DNA from: Polytrichum commune
Lineage: Eukaryota; Streptophyta; Polytrichopsida; Polytrichales; Polytrichaceae
Assembly: GCA_950295325.1 (NCBI GenBank)
Contig: OX485807.1
Coordinates: forward strand, 5,704,501-5,768,500
Reading direction: 5' to 3'
Length of the DNA: 64,000 nt
Shown: one piece after another, positions 11,155 through 21,767 of the stretch
Layout of the letters: every line of letters begins with the position of its first letter
Position numbering within the stretch: the first letter of the stretch is position 1
The notes under the pieces: model-generated
Seen by the model: the letters and a program-made list of their open reading frames with translations, nothing else
What the model was told of the DNA's origin: nothing
The model's database searches: none
Translations under genes and position numbers: made by a program

Positions 11155-13296
11155 ATGCAGGCGACACAGTTGCTGTTGGAGGAGCCAATCCGGCTGGCTT
11201 CGATCTTGGAGCCGTCCTCCCCCACGGCGTTCTCCGCCCTCACGAAGATCATTGGAACCCTAGGGCCGAAGTCGCGCGATGTGGAGACAATCGAGGCGCT
11301 TCTCCGCGCGGGGATGAGCGTGGCGAGGTTCGACTTCTCGTGGGGAGATGACGCGTACCATCAGGAGACTCTGGAGAATCTGAAGACCGCGGTGCGCAAC
11401 ACGAGGCGGTTGTGCGCGGTGATGTTGGATACGGTTGGGCCTGAGCTTCATGTGGTGAACAACAGCGAGAGCCCTATCGAGCTGGAGGAAGGAGGCACGC
11501 TAGTGTTGACGGGAGACCAGGGGACGCAAGCGTCGTCCAAAGTGTTGCCGGTGAATTACGAGGGTTTGGCGTCGGCTGTGAAACCTGGGGACACAATCTT
11601 CCTTGGCCAGTATTTGTTCACGGGGAGTGAGACAACATCCGTGTGGCTTGAGGTTGCGGAGAGTAAAGGTGAGGAGGTTTACTGCACTGTGAAGAATACG
11701 GCTACCTTAACTGGGAGTTTGTTCACTGCACATGTTTCCCAGGTGCGCATCGATCTGCCTACGTTGAGTGATAATGACTTGAAGACGATGTGCACATGGG
11801 GGAAGAAGAACTCCATTGATTTCTTGTCGCTGTCGTACACACGGCATGCGGACGATGTGCGTGCGGCGAGAGCACACCTCGCGCAGCTTGGGGATCTCCG
11901 CCAGACGCAGATCTTCGCCAAGATTGAGAACTGTGAGGGTTTAGCGCATTTCGATGAGATTCTGAAGGAGGCGGATGGGATTATTCTGTCCAGGGGTAAT
12001 TTGGGAATCGATCTGCCCCCGGAGAAGGTGTTTTTGTTCCAGAAGGTGGCTTTGCAGAAGTGTAATGCGGCAGGGAAGCCGTCAATTGTGACACGTGTGG
12101 TGGATTCGATGGTGGATAGCCCCCGGCCCACGCGAGCGGAGGCTACTGATGTGGCTAATGCTGTGTTGGATGGAACTGATGGTATCATGCTTGGTGCGGA
12201 GACGCTGAGGGGATTGTACCCTGTGGAGACCATCACTACCATTCGTAGGATATGTGCGGAGGCTGAGAAGGTCTATAACCAAGCTGTGTATTTCAAGAGA
12301 ACCATCAAGGGTGTCCCCGAGCCCATGCAGCATCTGGAGTCAATTGCATCCTCGGCTGTTAGGGCTGCAACGAAAGTCAGAGCTTCTGTTATTGTTGTGT
12401 TCACTTCTTCTGGTCGTTGTGCTAGGCTGATTGCCAAGTACCGGCCTACCATGCCTGTGCTTTGTGTTGTCATTCCTAGGCTTACTACCGATCACCTTAA
12501 GTGGAGATTCACAGGTGCCTTCCAGGCCAGGCAATGTCTCGTGGTCCGTGGGCTCTTTCCTATGCTTGCTGACCCCCGCCATTCATCTGATTCTGCAAGT
12601 ACTACTAACGAATCTATTTTGAAGGTATTGTACAGGAACACTTTCTTCGTTGATTATTTTCCAGTTTGGCATATCGTTGTTCAATTAAGATGGACCTTAG
12701 TTGCTTTGTTATTTGAGAAACTGATGTACTGCGAATGGGGATGTGTCAATCTGATATGTGGAGGTCATTCAACCTTGTTGCTACAACCACACATTTTATT
12801 CTTAGCATCCCATATGAGGTTTGTAAGGCGCATCCTGAAAAATTAACACTTCTGTAAACAGAAGCACATTTTAATTTAATTTGATGGGTTGGTTTAATTC
12901 ACTTCAGAAAATTTTATTTAGTCCTCTCGAAGTTAGCAGCTTCTCAAGTACATAAGTTGTGCTTTATGTATTGAATCCCTCTGTTTCCAGTAGAGTTGAA
13001 AATCCTAGTCTTCAGCAGTAAGCAGCCACTGTTGACCTAAATATTCTGCCTTCAATTGCAATTTCAGGACCTGAGAGGTGTATTTCCATGGTTTTGGTTT
13101 CCAGAAGGAAACCTTTGTTTTTGTTCTTGATTGCATGATTCGTTAGTTGTGGTTTTCTTATGATGGTTTTGTTCAAAATCTGCAGGTTGCATTGGATCAT
13201 GGCAAAGCTGCTGGCATTGTCAAGGCTCATGATAGAATTGTTGTGTGCCAAAAAGTTGGAGATTCATCCGTGGTCAAGATTATTGAGCTGGATTGA
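11155..13296 (+). CDS. Pyruvate kinase, cytosolic isozyme (plant RGNLG subclade)
   Basis: Coding exons 11155-12624 and 13186-13296 (donor GAAG|GTATTG, acceptor TCTGCAG|GT, phase 0) give 526 aa, the usual length of plant cytosolic pyruvate kinase. It transfers phosphate from phosphoenolpyruvate to ADP at the end of glycolysis. The catalytic lysine sits in [18 protein letters not shown] (K256). [17 protein letters not shown] (about 277-293) and [20 protein letters not shown] follow, as does the C-terminal domain with [21 protein letters not shown]. The substrate-loop position reads RFDFSWGD rather than the canonical NFSH type, and RGNLG replaces RGDLG; both match a known plant subclade. No transit peptide is seen. 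The exon 2 C-terminus ends in VVKIIELD. The reading frame continues past 12624 into the intron, so an unspliced product would be 563 aa with an unrelated tail. Confidence 0.95.
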
Positions 13297-14638
13297 GCTG
13301 CCTCAGTCACAATTTTTGAAATTCTGTTTTTCTACAATACATAAAACTTGCAAACCAAGGATCATCTCCACTCAAGAAGCTTTTATTCTTCTCAAGAAGA
13401 CTTTGCCTCTGTTGTATGAGAGCTGATCTACAAAATCGTCATACCACGAAGCTGTTCTGGATGTTGTATAGGAATTTGATTAGTAGATCAACACTTGAGA
13501 TGAGTGTGCACGGACTTGCACTGAACATCATCACAGTGGCAATTTGTGGAATATTGCTTCATCCACAGATGGTCAATAAATGGTATGGTAATGAAAAACA
13601 TGTACAGGTAGATGCAAGACCTGTGCTCAAATTTTTGCAAGTTTGTTTGTGTCTAAAGTGTAGATATGTCAGACGTGATGGAAATTAGACTTCAAACTTT
13701 TTTCTTAGAGGACAGCAATGCTACCGTTGAACATCTGTTTCTGAATTGTGGATAGAGGACAGAAGTGCAATGGTGGTGATTTGTTCAAGAGTGCTAGTTG
13801 TGAGGTACTTGTGGACACTACCACAGTAGTTGGGGTTGTAGTTTTTTGCCTGATTGCTAAAAATGTGTGGGAGCAGGACCCTGCAGTCTGTGATGGAGGC
13901 TAGATACTACAAGACATACATGGTTCTTTGGACCTGAACAGGTTGTTTTGTAAGAAAGCACTGCAACTAAGGTTGGTATTTTTGTGAGAATTGTCCTTGA
14001 CAGCTTAATGGGGTCACGAGTGCACTTAAAGCAATGAGAGAACTGTTCCAGAGAGTTCAATTGGAAGGACATGCGGAATTATCAAAATTAACTAAATGTA
14101 CTATGCAATACTTAATTGAAGCAAATGCCCAGTAGTATGTAAGTTATGCTGGGAAAAGGTTACTTGCACTTGGATTGAAAGAGTTAGGGAAATGCAATTA
14201 AACATGATATGTTCACACTGATTTGGTTTGGCTTATTTGGTACATCTACCCATCTTGAAACATCATTACCTTTTTCACAAATGAAATGATTGTATTTCTT
14301 GTCTAATTACAGGAAGTGATATCACTTTGAGAAGTTCACTTACGGTTCACACTTTGTAGTTGGAAATGCCAGTGTTAAGGGGGGGGGGGGGGAGATAGTA
14401 AAAACTACTGTGCTCTTTGTCATACAAAAAGGATGGGTGTAGGAGTGAGAGACTAATCTCTAAAAACCCTGAAAACTTCATTATTTGACATGTATTTGGA
14501 ATGATTAGGTCAGAAGAAGTTGGAAAAGCAGATAGGTGTGCATCAAGGGAGGTTAGAAAGTTAGATAAATGAAAGCCCACTGAACATCATATCCATTAGT
14601 TGACATGCTCTATGAATTTTGGTAGTACTGGTGCAGTC
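13297..14638. other. Downstream region of pyruvate kinase, no gene seen
   Basis: Contains the expected 3' UTR at its start. Nothing coding recognised. A poly-G run of about 12 lies at 14381-14392. Confidence 0.5.
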
Positions 14639-14731
14639 TACCCCCTCTAAGTGTTACCTCTTGGGAGTATAAATTTTGTAACACTTCTGGCATTGAAACA
14701 TTGTACCTGTTTGAGAGGGTGGGCATTTTTT
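14639..14731. mobile_element. Very short inverted-repeat element
   Basis: Left end TACCCCCTCTAAGTGTTACC is the reverse complement, with a few mismatches, of the end found at 17540-17560 (GGTAACACTCAAAGAGGGTA). The right part (TGTAACACTTCTGGCATTG...GAGAGGGTG) matches 17507-17558 in direct orientation. It looks like a MITE reduced to its two ends. Confidence 0.4.
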
Positions 14732-14972
14732 TTTAACATAACAGTTATGATAGTAAGAGTATCATAGTAAAAGTAAAGTCATTAGTAGCACTTATAATAT
14801 ATTGTCATATATCTTAATAAAAGAAACAAACTTACACTTATTTAGTGACAAGAATATGAGTATGTTGTTGGTTGATGAGACCCTTGAATACAAGAAAAAA
14901 GTAGTGGATTTTTCTAAAGACAAAAGCTTTGACCTAAGTTTGCTAAGATTGCTTTGTTGTTGTTCTAGAAGT

Positions 14973-15778
14973 GGGTGCAAGCATGGTAAAGTGGACCAAA
15001 AAAGTGTTGTGGTATACTTAAACCATGGTTTTTTTGGTCAAATGTCTAAAAGTAGTAGCAAAATGTTGTTCAAATTTCATGATGAAGAAATTTGTGTTAA
15101 GTACTCAAATGTAGAATACCAAGATGAGATCTTCAAGTATTATCATTAAAAGTAATGCTCAAAAGCAAATGACTAGATCTACACTATCTTGTCTAATTAG
15201 TGTGGGCTACCATTTAGAGTTACGCATTGTTGTAACATTTGATTGAGAGCATCATTTTTTACCCAAATAATATAAGTGGTTAGTATGCACATTGATGAAT
15301 ATGATATAACTTAGTTGGTAAAAAAGTAGATAATGTTAGTAAAACGTTAGAGTAACATGTAACTCGGAATGGTAACCCACACTAATTAGACAAACAAGTG
15401 TAGTTTTGGATGTAAATTTCATGACCTTAACTATTTTGAACTTGATTTTTTTTTCATATTCCTTGAATTCATTGTACATTTGATGTTATCATCAAATTTT
15501 TTTGTAGAAAATCATCAATTTAATGTAAATTTATATATTTTCAAACAACTTTTTGACAACTACTTGTTTAATATCATCACTTGTACCGTCTTCTAAAATA
15601 TGAAGACTTTTTTTGGCTTGTTTTATTGACATAAATTGCTTGGCTTTGTAGATCAATATGATTTTATAATGTTTATGATCTTTATGTCACAAAATTCAAC
15701 GTTAGTATATGTTTTGAATCACTTTCACTAAAGTTTGTGGAAGGATCAAGAGTTGTCCACTTTACCATGCTTGCACCC
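14973..15778. mobile_element. Inverted-repeat element, GGGTGCAAGCATGGTAAAGT family, 806 bp
   Basis: The left end GGGTGCAAGCATGGTAAAGT (14973 on) is repeated as its exact reverse complement at 15759-15778. A related pair of ends occurs at 27564-28322. The element contains a second, smaller inverted-repeat element (15190-15392). The 115-aa frame at 14802-15149 crosses the left end and has no recognisable motif. Confidence 0.5.
15190..15392. mobile_element. MITE-like hairpin element, 203 bp
   Basis: The arms TGTCTAATTAGTGTGGGCTA (15190 on) and its reverse complement at 15359-15392 (GTAACTCGGAATGGTAACCC then ACACTAATTAGACA) match over about 34 bp with three to four differences. No coding potential. 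Confidence 0.55.
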
Positions 15779-15815
15779 AAATGTAGATAGGGTTGCCATT
15801 GCTTCCTATGCTTGA

Positions 15816-16374
15816 GGGCCACTTCACACTATGGCCATCCAAGTCGAGAGGCCGTGGGATTGAGTGGCCAAACTTTGTTGAGAGTCCAAAGAAATGGGCT
15901 GAAAATAGCCAATAAAATATAGTAAGTGAAGCCTTCGGTTGGGCATAGTGTGAATCCTCCAAAGGCCAAGCCCAAAGACCAAACCTTTGGACATGAACTC
16001 CCACAACCTCTCAACTTGGACGGCTATAGTGTGAAGCCTCCAAAAGCCAAGCCCAAAGTCTAAACCCAAAGGAGCATCCCACTTTATTCTTTGCTCAAAA
16101 TAACCCCTCCAATCTAACAGCCAAGATCTTGACAATGATTGATTTTTTAATGAAATAAAATTGACGGCCTCTTAACCATAGGTTGGGTTTCCATTCCTGT
16201 CCGACCCAAACTTCATTTGAGAGTCCGTCACCTTCTTCAAAAAGTAATCATTTTAAATTGCAACGGCCTTTGGACTTTGACCTCTGTGTGAAGGGTCCAA
16301 ACTCTTGGTTTCTTGCAATTTGATTGGTGGAAATAGACAACCTCTCAACCTTCGGCCATAGTGGGAAGTGCCCC
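15816..16374. mobile_element. MITE family 1, diverged copy F (559 bp)
   Basis: Begins GGGCCACTTCACACTATGGC and ends GGCCATAGTGGGAAGTGCCCC, flanked by TGA on both sides. Termini are related to copies A-E but the body is different (repeated AAGGCCAAGCCCAAAG blocks). Probably a subfamily mobilised by the same transposase type. Confidence 0.6.
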
Positions 16375-16559
16375 TGAGAAGACAAAACATTGGAAACTAC
16401 CATTTCACTAATTTCCAAATCATTCTCAATGATTTCAATTAAGATATCTTCCTCCGTTGGAACATAAGGTGATTACAATCAAATTCAACCTCAAAATGCA
16501 CATATTCTTGTGCACTCATTGTCACTATAGATTCATTATCCCTTGCAACTCTAATTGAT

Positions 16560-16595
<36 letters not shown>

Positions 16596-16965
16596 CAAGC
16601 TCGACATTTTGAGAAACAATCATTGATGATATATCAAAGGAATTTGATGTTAATGTATCACTAGAGATCATACTGACGTGCTTCCAACATTTATGAATGG
16701 TTGTAGTAGTGATATTGACATGCCAAACTTTTCATAAACTAGGATTTAAGTATATTTGGATTTATGCATGAAATTTGGACAATTTCAATTGCCAATATGA
16801 CATACACCAAATCGTAAAACTATACAAATATGGTGGTTGGTGGACATGGAATACAAAGATTCGAAGTTGTGGTTGTTGTGTTGTTGTGTTGTTGCTTTTG
16901 ATGTTTTTGTCCCCACAAGTGTACATCTCTTAATATTTTTGGACAAATGGTTTGTCCAAATATAC

Positions 16966-17243
16966 TTAAATGTCAGTTTCTAGCATCTTCCATGCTTGGT
17001 AGATGTCAATCCTTGACTCAACTATTTCTAGAGACATCAAATTGTTGATCATATGTGGAATGCATGACATATGATATTGGGCCTTAAAAGAGTGAATGAC
17101 ACGTGCATCCATTGGTTGGAGGATTGAAGTAGTGTTGGGAGGTAGTAGCTCCCACCTAGTAATAAGCAATTGATTTGAAATTCGTTCCAACTATGTCCAC
17201 TGAAATTAGCAAGAAGGAGAAGGACTTTTTTATTTACATGCAA
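16966..17243 (-). pseudogene. Pogo/Tigger-type DDE transposase fragment
   Basis: The reverse strand reads KVLLLLANFSGH then, after a frame change, LPPNTTSILQPMDARVIHSF, followed by KAQY and RIDIYQAW. LPPNTTS-x-x-QP-x-D is the hallmark of the DDE_1 domain of pogo/Tigger/jerky transposases, including the third catalytic acid (in QPMD). The second catalytic Asp, normally in LLLDN, is Ala here (LLANFSGH). Only about 90 codons remain and they are frameshifted, so the gene is dead. The inverted ends at 14639 and 17560 may mark the original element. Confidence 0.65.
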
Positions 17244-17429
17244 CTTTCTAGAGGACTAGGATGAGTCTTAGAAGATCATGGCATAACTTTGACTCATGGA
17301 TGCTTTGACTTACACATGGAGTGCCACATGAGCCATAGTGAGAGAGAAAAGAGGAGACATAAAAGAGTGTGGAAGTTAACATATTTTTATGGAATTTGGT
17401 GCAAATAACAATTACATATTATAAATTAA

Positions 17430-17563
17430 TATAGAGGGGAGTAATTGTTTTGCAACAAAGTAATAGATAACACTCACGAGTGTATTTTTCAAAGGAGTGT
17501 GAAAAATGTAACACTTATGGCATTGCAACACTTGAAGTGGTAACACTCAAAGAGGGTAGATTG
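17430..17563. repeat. Terminal repeat, possible right end of the pogo-like element
   Basis: TGTAACACTTATGGCATTGC (17507 on) and GGTAACACTCAAAGAGGGTA (17539-17558) match the short element at 14639-14731. The TA ending the sequence would fit the TA target site of Tc1/mariner-pogo elements. Pairing with the left end at 14639 is inferred. Confidence 0.35.
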
Positions 17564-17770
17564 TACATACAATTGCAACTTTCCTTCCAAGTTACCCATC
17601 GGTTTCATACTTCCTTGAGATAGAGTCACTTTCACTCAAGTTTGTGCAACAACAACCTACCTTAATCTTGGTAAAGTACACACCACGTGACAAATACGTC
17701 ATATTTGTATGATTCAGTTGAATAGACCGAACGAATAATTAAACAAAGAGGGTCACTTGTTCCACGCACC

Positions 17771-17942
17771 CATAACATTACTCAACTCCTTGGTTGTGAT
17801 ATGGGGACCAGGTATTAGGCGAGCATATTTTCTCTTAAATTCCAAGAATCCGTGTTTACAGGGAGCACTCATGTTGTGCAATGTAACGTTTTCAACAAGC
17901 AACTATAATTTATGAGATTTTCTTAATCACAGTGGGAGATTT
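17771..17942. repeat. Dispersed repeat, also at 51341
   Basis: CATAACATTACTCAACTCCT starts a ~170-bp block that matches 51341-51510 with many small differences, including the shared GACAAGCAACTATAATTT-like end. Its first 13 bases resemble the ends of the hairpin elements at 30908 and 52280. Confidence 0.5.
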
Positions 17943-17973
17943 GTAGTAAAAATTTACTCTGTCTCTTGGTCAA

Positions 17974-18172
17974 GAGGGAATTGTCATATATGAGCATACT
18001 ACCCATTCATCCCTACATGTTTTGTGGCTAATTCATCCCAAATAACTACAACTAGATAAATTTGGGGGTGTGGAAACTAATTTCGGAGTCAAATTAGTCT
18101 TTGGGATTGCATATTATTTCAAGGGTTGTATGTTGGATGAATGAGAGGCACATTTATGTATGATATTCTCTC
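17974..18172. mobile_element. MITE family 2 copy, 199 bp
   Basis: Begins GAGGGAATTGTCATATATGA and ends GTATGATATTCTCTC, the imperfect reverse complement. The inner arm GTTGGATGAATGAGAGGC is shared with the copies at 4282 and 21232. Confidence 0.6.
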
Positions 18173-21100
18173 ACACCCCTCCCTTGCACAAAGGTTTGTG
18201 GTTAATTCATCCCAATTTGGTTGCACTAAATTGGTATGGGGTCTTTGTCGTAGTCGAATCAACGAAGAAACATGATTTCCGTGTTTATAAAAGAATTACT
18301 CCATGAACTCCATTTTCACCTTGGATAAGATTTGTGAGGATCCAACTCAAGGTGCATTTCACACACAACTACCGTTTCAGTGGTTGATGGTTGATGGTTG
18401 ATAAAGGAGGGCAAACCATACCATACTTGTCGGATGATTGCAGCCCTACCAACAAGGAAACCAATGTGCAGGTTGTTTCACCCCAGTCGTGGTTGATAGT
18501 ATGATTTTATTTCTATAAATTTTTTTTATGAAAATAGATATTCAAAATAGCGTCAAATGTCAATGAATTAGTGTGGGGCAACCTATTTGCTCCACAACGG
18601 GCATTCATTTCAAGGTTGTTTTTGTCTTGCCCTCCGAGCTATGGGGATGGGGTGAATTCTTAAATCGCCAATGCAACCGAGCCCACCTCATAAAGCGCCT
18701 ACGAGAGTCTTTCCCAAAACATTCTATGTGCCAAGTGTCAGCCTGTGCACATAAAGTCTTTCTGTCGCCAAACTAAAAACAAAGCTCCACATCGAACTTT
18801 GCGGCCCGATTTCAATATCCAAAACTTGGCTTGGAAATTTCGGACTCGGAGTTTGATGGCCTAGGGCTCCTCATGGATGTTTCTCCGTTTTTAGGTACCA
18901 TGTGTTTGGTAAATAACACAATTCCAAAACCTATGATTCTCAAGTTGGGACTTGATTTATTTAGTGAAACCCGGGTAGCAAAGTCGAAGGCAATGGTGAT
19001 GACCCACAACATGAGTCCATGGAGCCCCCGGGCTAGATCACATCTTCATTCGGCTGGGCCCCGCCTCTCCCATGCCTTCTTCAGTGTCTGGTCTTTCTGC
19101 CCACATCTGTGTGGGAATTCTTCATCTTTGGGAATAAATATGACAACAACCAGTCAAAATTATAAGTATTCAAGTTGACATCAATTTCATTGTTTCCGAG
19201 TTAATTGATGGAGGTCCGTCACGTGTCAAAGAAGCTTAATGGCTTAAGTGATCGGGTATTGTCACATTGGTTCCCATCGGGGAAGAGTTCCCACGCAAGT
19301 CAGGAAGACCAAGCAGTGAAGGAGGTGTGGGAGGGGGTGAGGCCCATCCGAATGAGGATGTTATGTAGCCTGGGGCTCCATGGAGCCTCCCATGAATTGA
19401 CATTTTTGGTGGTTGGATTCAAATTTCAAAGTGGATTACTAGAGCACTTCCACCCAAGAATGACCACACGACATTGTGGATGCAAAGGTGGAGGAGTTGC
19501 TTTACTAACTTACTACCATATGACGAGCCCTAGGCGATCTTCTTGCGTTGGGGAAAGAAATACGCTATTTTACTTACCACTATGGTGGGTTTCCAAATTT
19601 TCTAGTGACGCATGACAATTCTCTTGCGATGCATGACAACTACACATGACTTATGTGCTTGTACAGTTTTGTAAGATAAGTGATGCATGTGATAGTGGGG
19701 CCACCACATCAACCATTGTATTGGGAACTTGTGGGACAAATGGCGTGAAGTGGTGGCAATATGATGCCATAGTGTATGTAAAATTAAGTTAACGAGAGGG
19801 ACGGGCCGGAGATGGCAAAGTTTGATTGAAAGTGTGGGAGATTGACATGACAAACGAGTGATTTCATACGGCTCTCCGTTCTCATCAACTTTAGGTTCCA
19901 CATTGACATTCCCATGATCGTCCACTTTCTTCATTGCTATAGCAATGTGTTTGAGTGTCATAGGTCTTGCATTAGTCTATTGAGATTAAGTTGGGATGGA
20001 ATCGGTCATAAACTTATTGGGGGTAGGCTATTACCAAAAGTTTGACATGGTTGCTATGAAACTTATGTTGTAAGGTAACCTTTAGAGGGACTTGGGATTC
20101 ATAACAACCTTGTTTGGGAATCCAATAAAAATCTACCTCCTAATAGTATGTCATTTATGGTCAGTTCATCCCAACTCAATCTCACTGACCTAATTTTGGG
20201 TTTCATATGTCAATTATGACGTCTAACCAACTAGAAATATAACTCCAAGCCACAAGCGGTTCCCAATGATTTCATCTTCGACTTAAATGGCTACCACAAA
20301 TCCTTGGTAGTAACGCACTTGCATGTCAAAGCATGGAGTGTAACAACACACACATGGGTTTGCTCGTGCTATGATTTGCATGTGGAATGGCAAGAATGTG
20401 ACCTAGACCCCCAAACTACCCCAAACGAGGGTGCACATCAAATTGCTAGTCAACGAATTCTTTGAATTGCATGATTGTTTTTTCTCTCTTTTTGGTTAAC
20501 TCGACAATTGACTTGTTGGGGGGTCACGGTCACTGTCATAGTGGTTGGGACTATTGGTTCTTTGTAGTCTACGTAGTTGTGTCTTGTCACTCACTTGTTA
20601 AGTTTGCATGTTAGGCACGTTCTTCTCTCCATATTGTTATCCTTCCCAAAGTCGGTTGTGCGGGTGCTACACTTTTTCTTTTAAATTGTGGGTATTTAAA
20701 TAATTCAACATATGATTGGTTCAATAAGAGAAGAGTTCGAAACGAGAAGGTATGCACTAAAGAGAAGAAAGAGTGTAGTGTGGTGTCATAGGGTTTAGGG
20801 TGTAGTGTAGAATGTGCGGCTGTACAAACCCTAACATGGAATGCCTTCCATACATTGATGAACACCTTGTTGTATGGTATTTGTGCAGGAAAGACATGGA
20901 CTTTATGCATGGGAAGTGCCTATAGTGTTCTAATCAATGATTGGAATCATGAGGGCAAATAGTGTGGAGTGTTGGAGATGTAACAGTGGAGTGTAGATAC
21001 GGTATATGTAAATACCTTTTTTTTTTTGGGGGGGGGGTTAGTATGTCCATTACAGAGCACAATGTGCTCATTACAGAACAAAGTTTGTTATGCCAAACAC

Positions 21101-21231
21101 AAATTGCCCATCCCGTACAATCCTGTGTGTGGAATACCCTCTGCACACTAGATAATGCCTTGCTATACAATGTTTACGTGGTAAGAACCATAAGAACTTT
21201 ACGTAGGGTGAATGCCCTTTGGGTCGGGAGA
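18173..21231. other. Intergenic region, no gene recognised
   Basis: Open frames of 100-136 codons at 18831, 19205 and 19602 (reverse) show no motif. The piece 19790-19925 resembles 21600-21725 just before the SH3P gene. A T-run followed by a G-run lies at 21019-21038. Confidence 0.45.
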
Positions 21232-21473
21232 GAGGGAATTGTCGCACAATACAAACATACCTCTCATCATCCATCCAACACAAAAACTTGACCCCACTCT
21301 AGATTTTTGACTGATTCATCTCAATTGACTTGGACTGGACTGATTCATGGTTTTTAACACTATTTTTAACATCAAATTGACCAAAAATAATAAACATATG
21401 GACTACATACTATTGCATGGCTTACATGTTGGATGAATGAGAGGTACGCTCATATGTGATAATTGCCCCCCCT
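21232..21473. mobile_element. MITE family 2 copy, 242 bp
   Basis: Begins GAGGGAATTGTCGCACAATA and ends in the reverse complement GTGATAATTGCCCC; the inner parts CTCTCATCATCCATCCAACA and TGTTGGATGAATGAGAGGTA pair as well, so the arms extend over about 45 bp. It ends about 250 bp before the inferred start of the SH3P transcript. Confidence 0.65.
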
Positions 21474-21723
21474 CCTCCCTCCTCTCTCTCGCCCTTGGAT
21501 CACGCATAGAGTGTTGGAAGCAATGATTGGAGTGGTGGGGGAAAATGGCGGGGGCCGGTGGAGATGCAGTATACCGGGGCGCAGGAGAGGTGAGGTGAGG
21601 TACGTTAGGAAGAGAGCCCAGGCGGAGATGGTGAAGTTTTGATGAGGAGACTGACACAATTCCCTGACTGCCTGCCTTCACATGGCTCTACTCCTCGCTC
21701 ATCGACTTTAGGGTTTCCATTCC

Positions 21724-21767
21724 CGCACTCTCCCGATCTCTCTCTCACCTCTCTCCCTTCCATTCAC
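21724..21767 (+). promoter_or_regulatory. Pyrimidine-rich core promoter or leader of the SH3P gene
   Basis: A CT-rich tract (CGATCTCTCTCTCACCTCTC) sits where transcription of the downstream SH3P gene probably begins, about 1.95 kb before its start codon. The region to 22350 has higher GC than its surroundings. Position and composition only. Confidence 0.35.

Noticed and set aside
11679-12242. 187-codon reverse frame
   Set aside because: Shadow of the pyruvate kinase coding exon on the other strand.
12625-12846. Extension of pyruvate kinase to 563 aa by reading through
   Set aside because: The donor GAAG|GTATTG and the conserved C-terminus coded at 13186-13296 show that this is intron.
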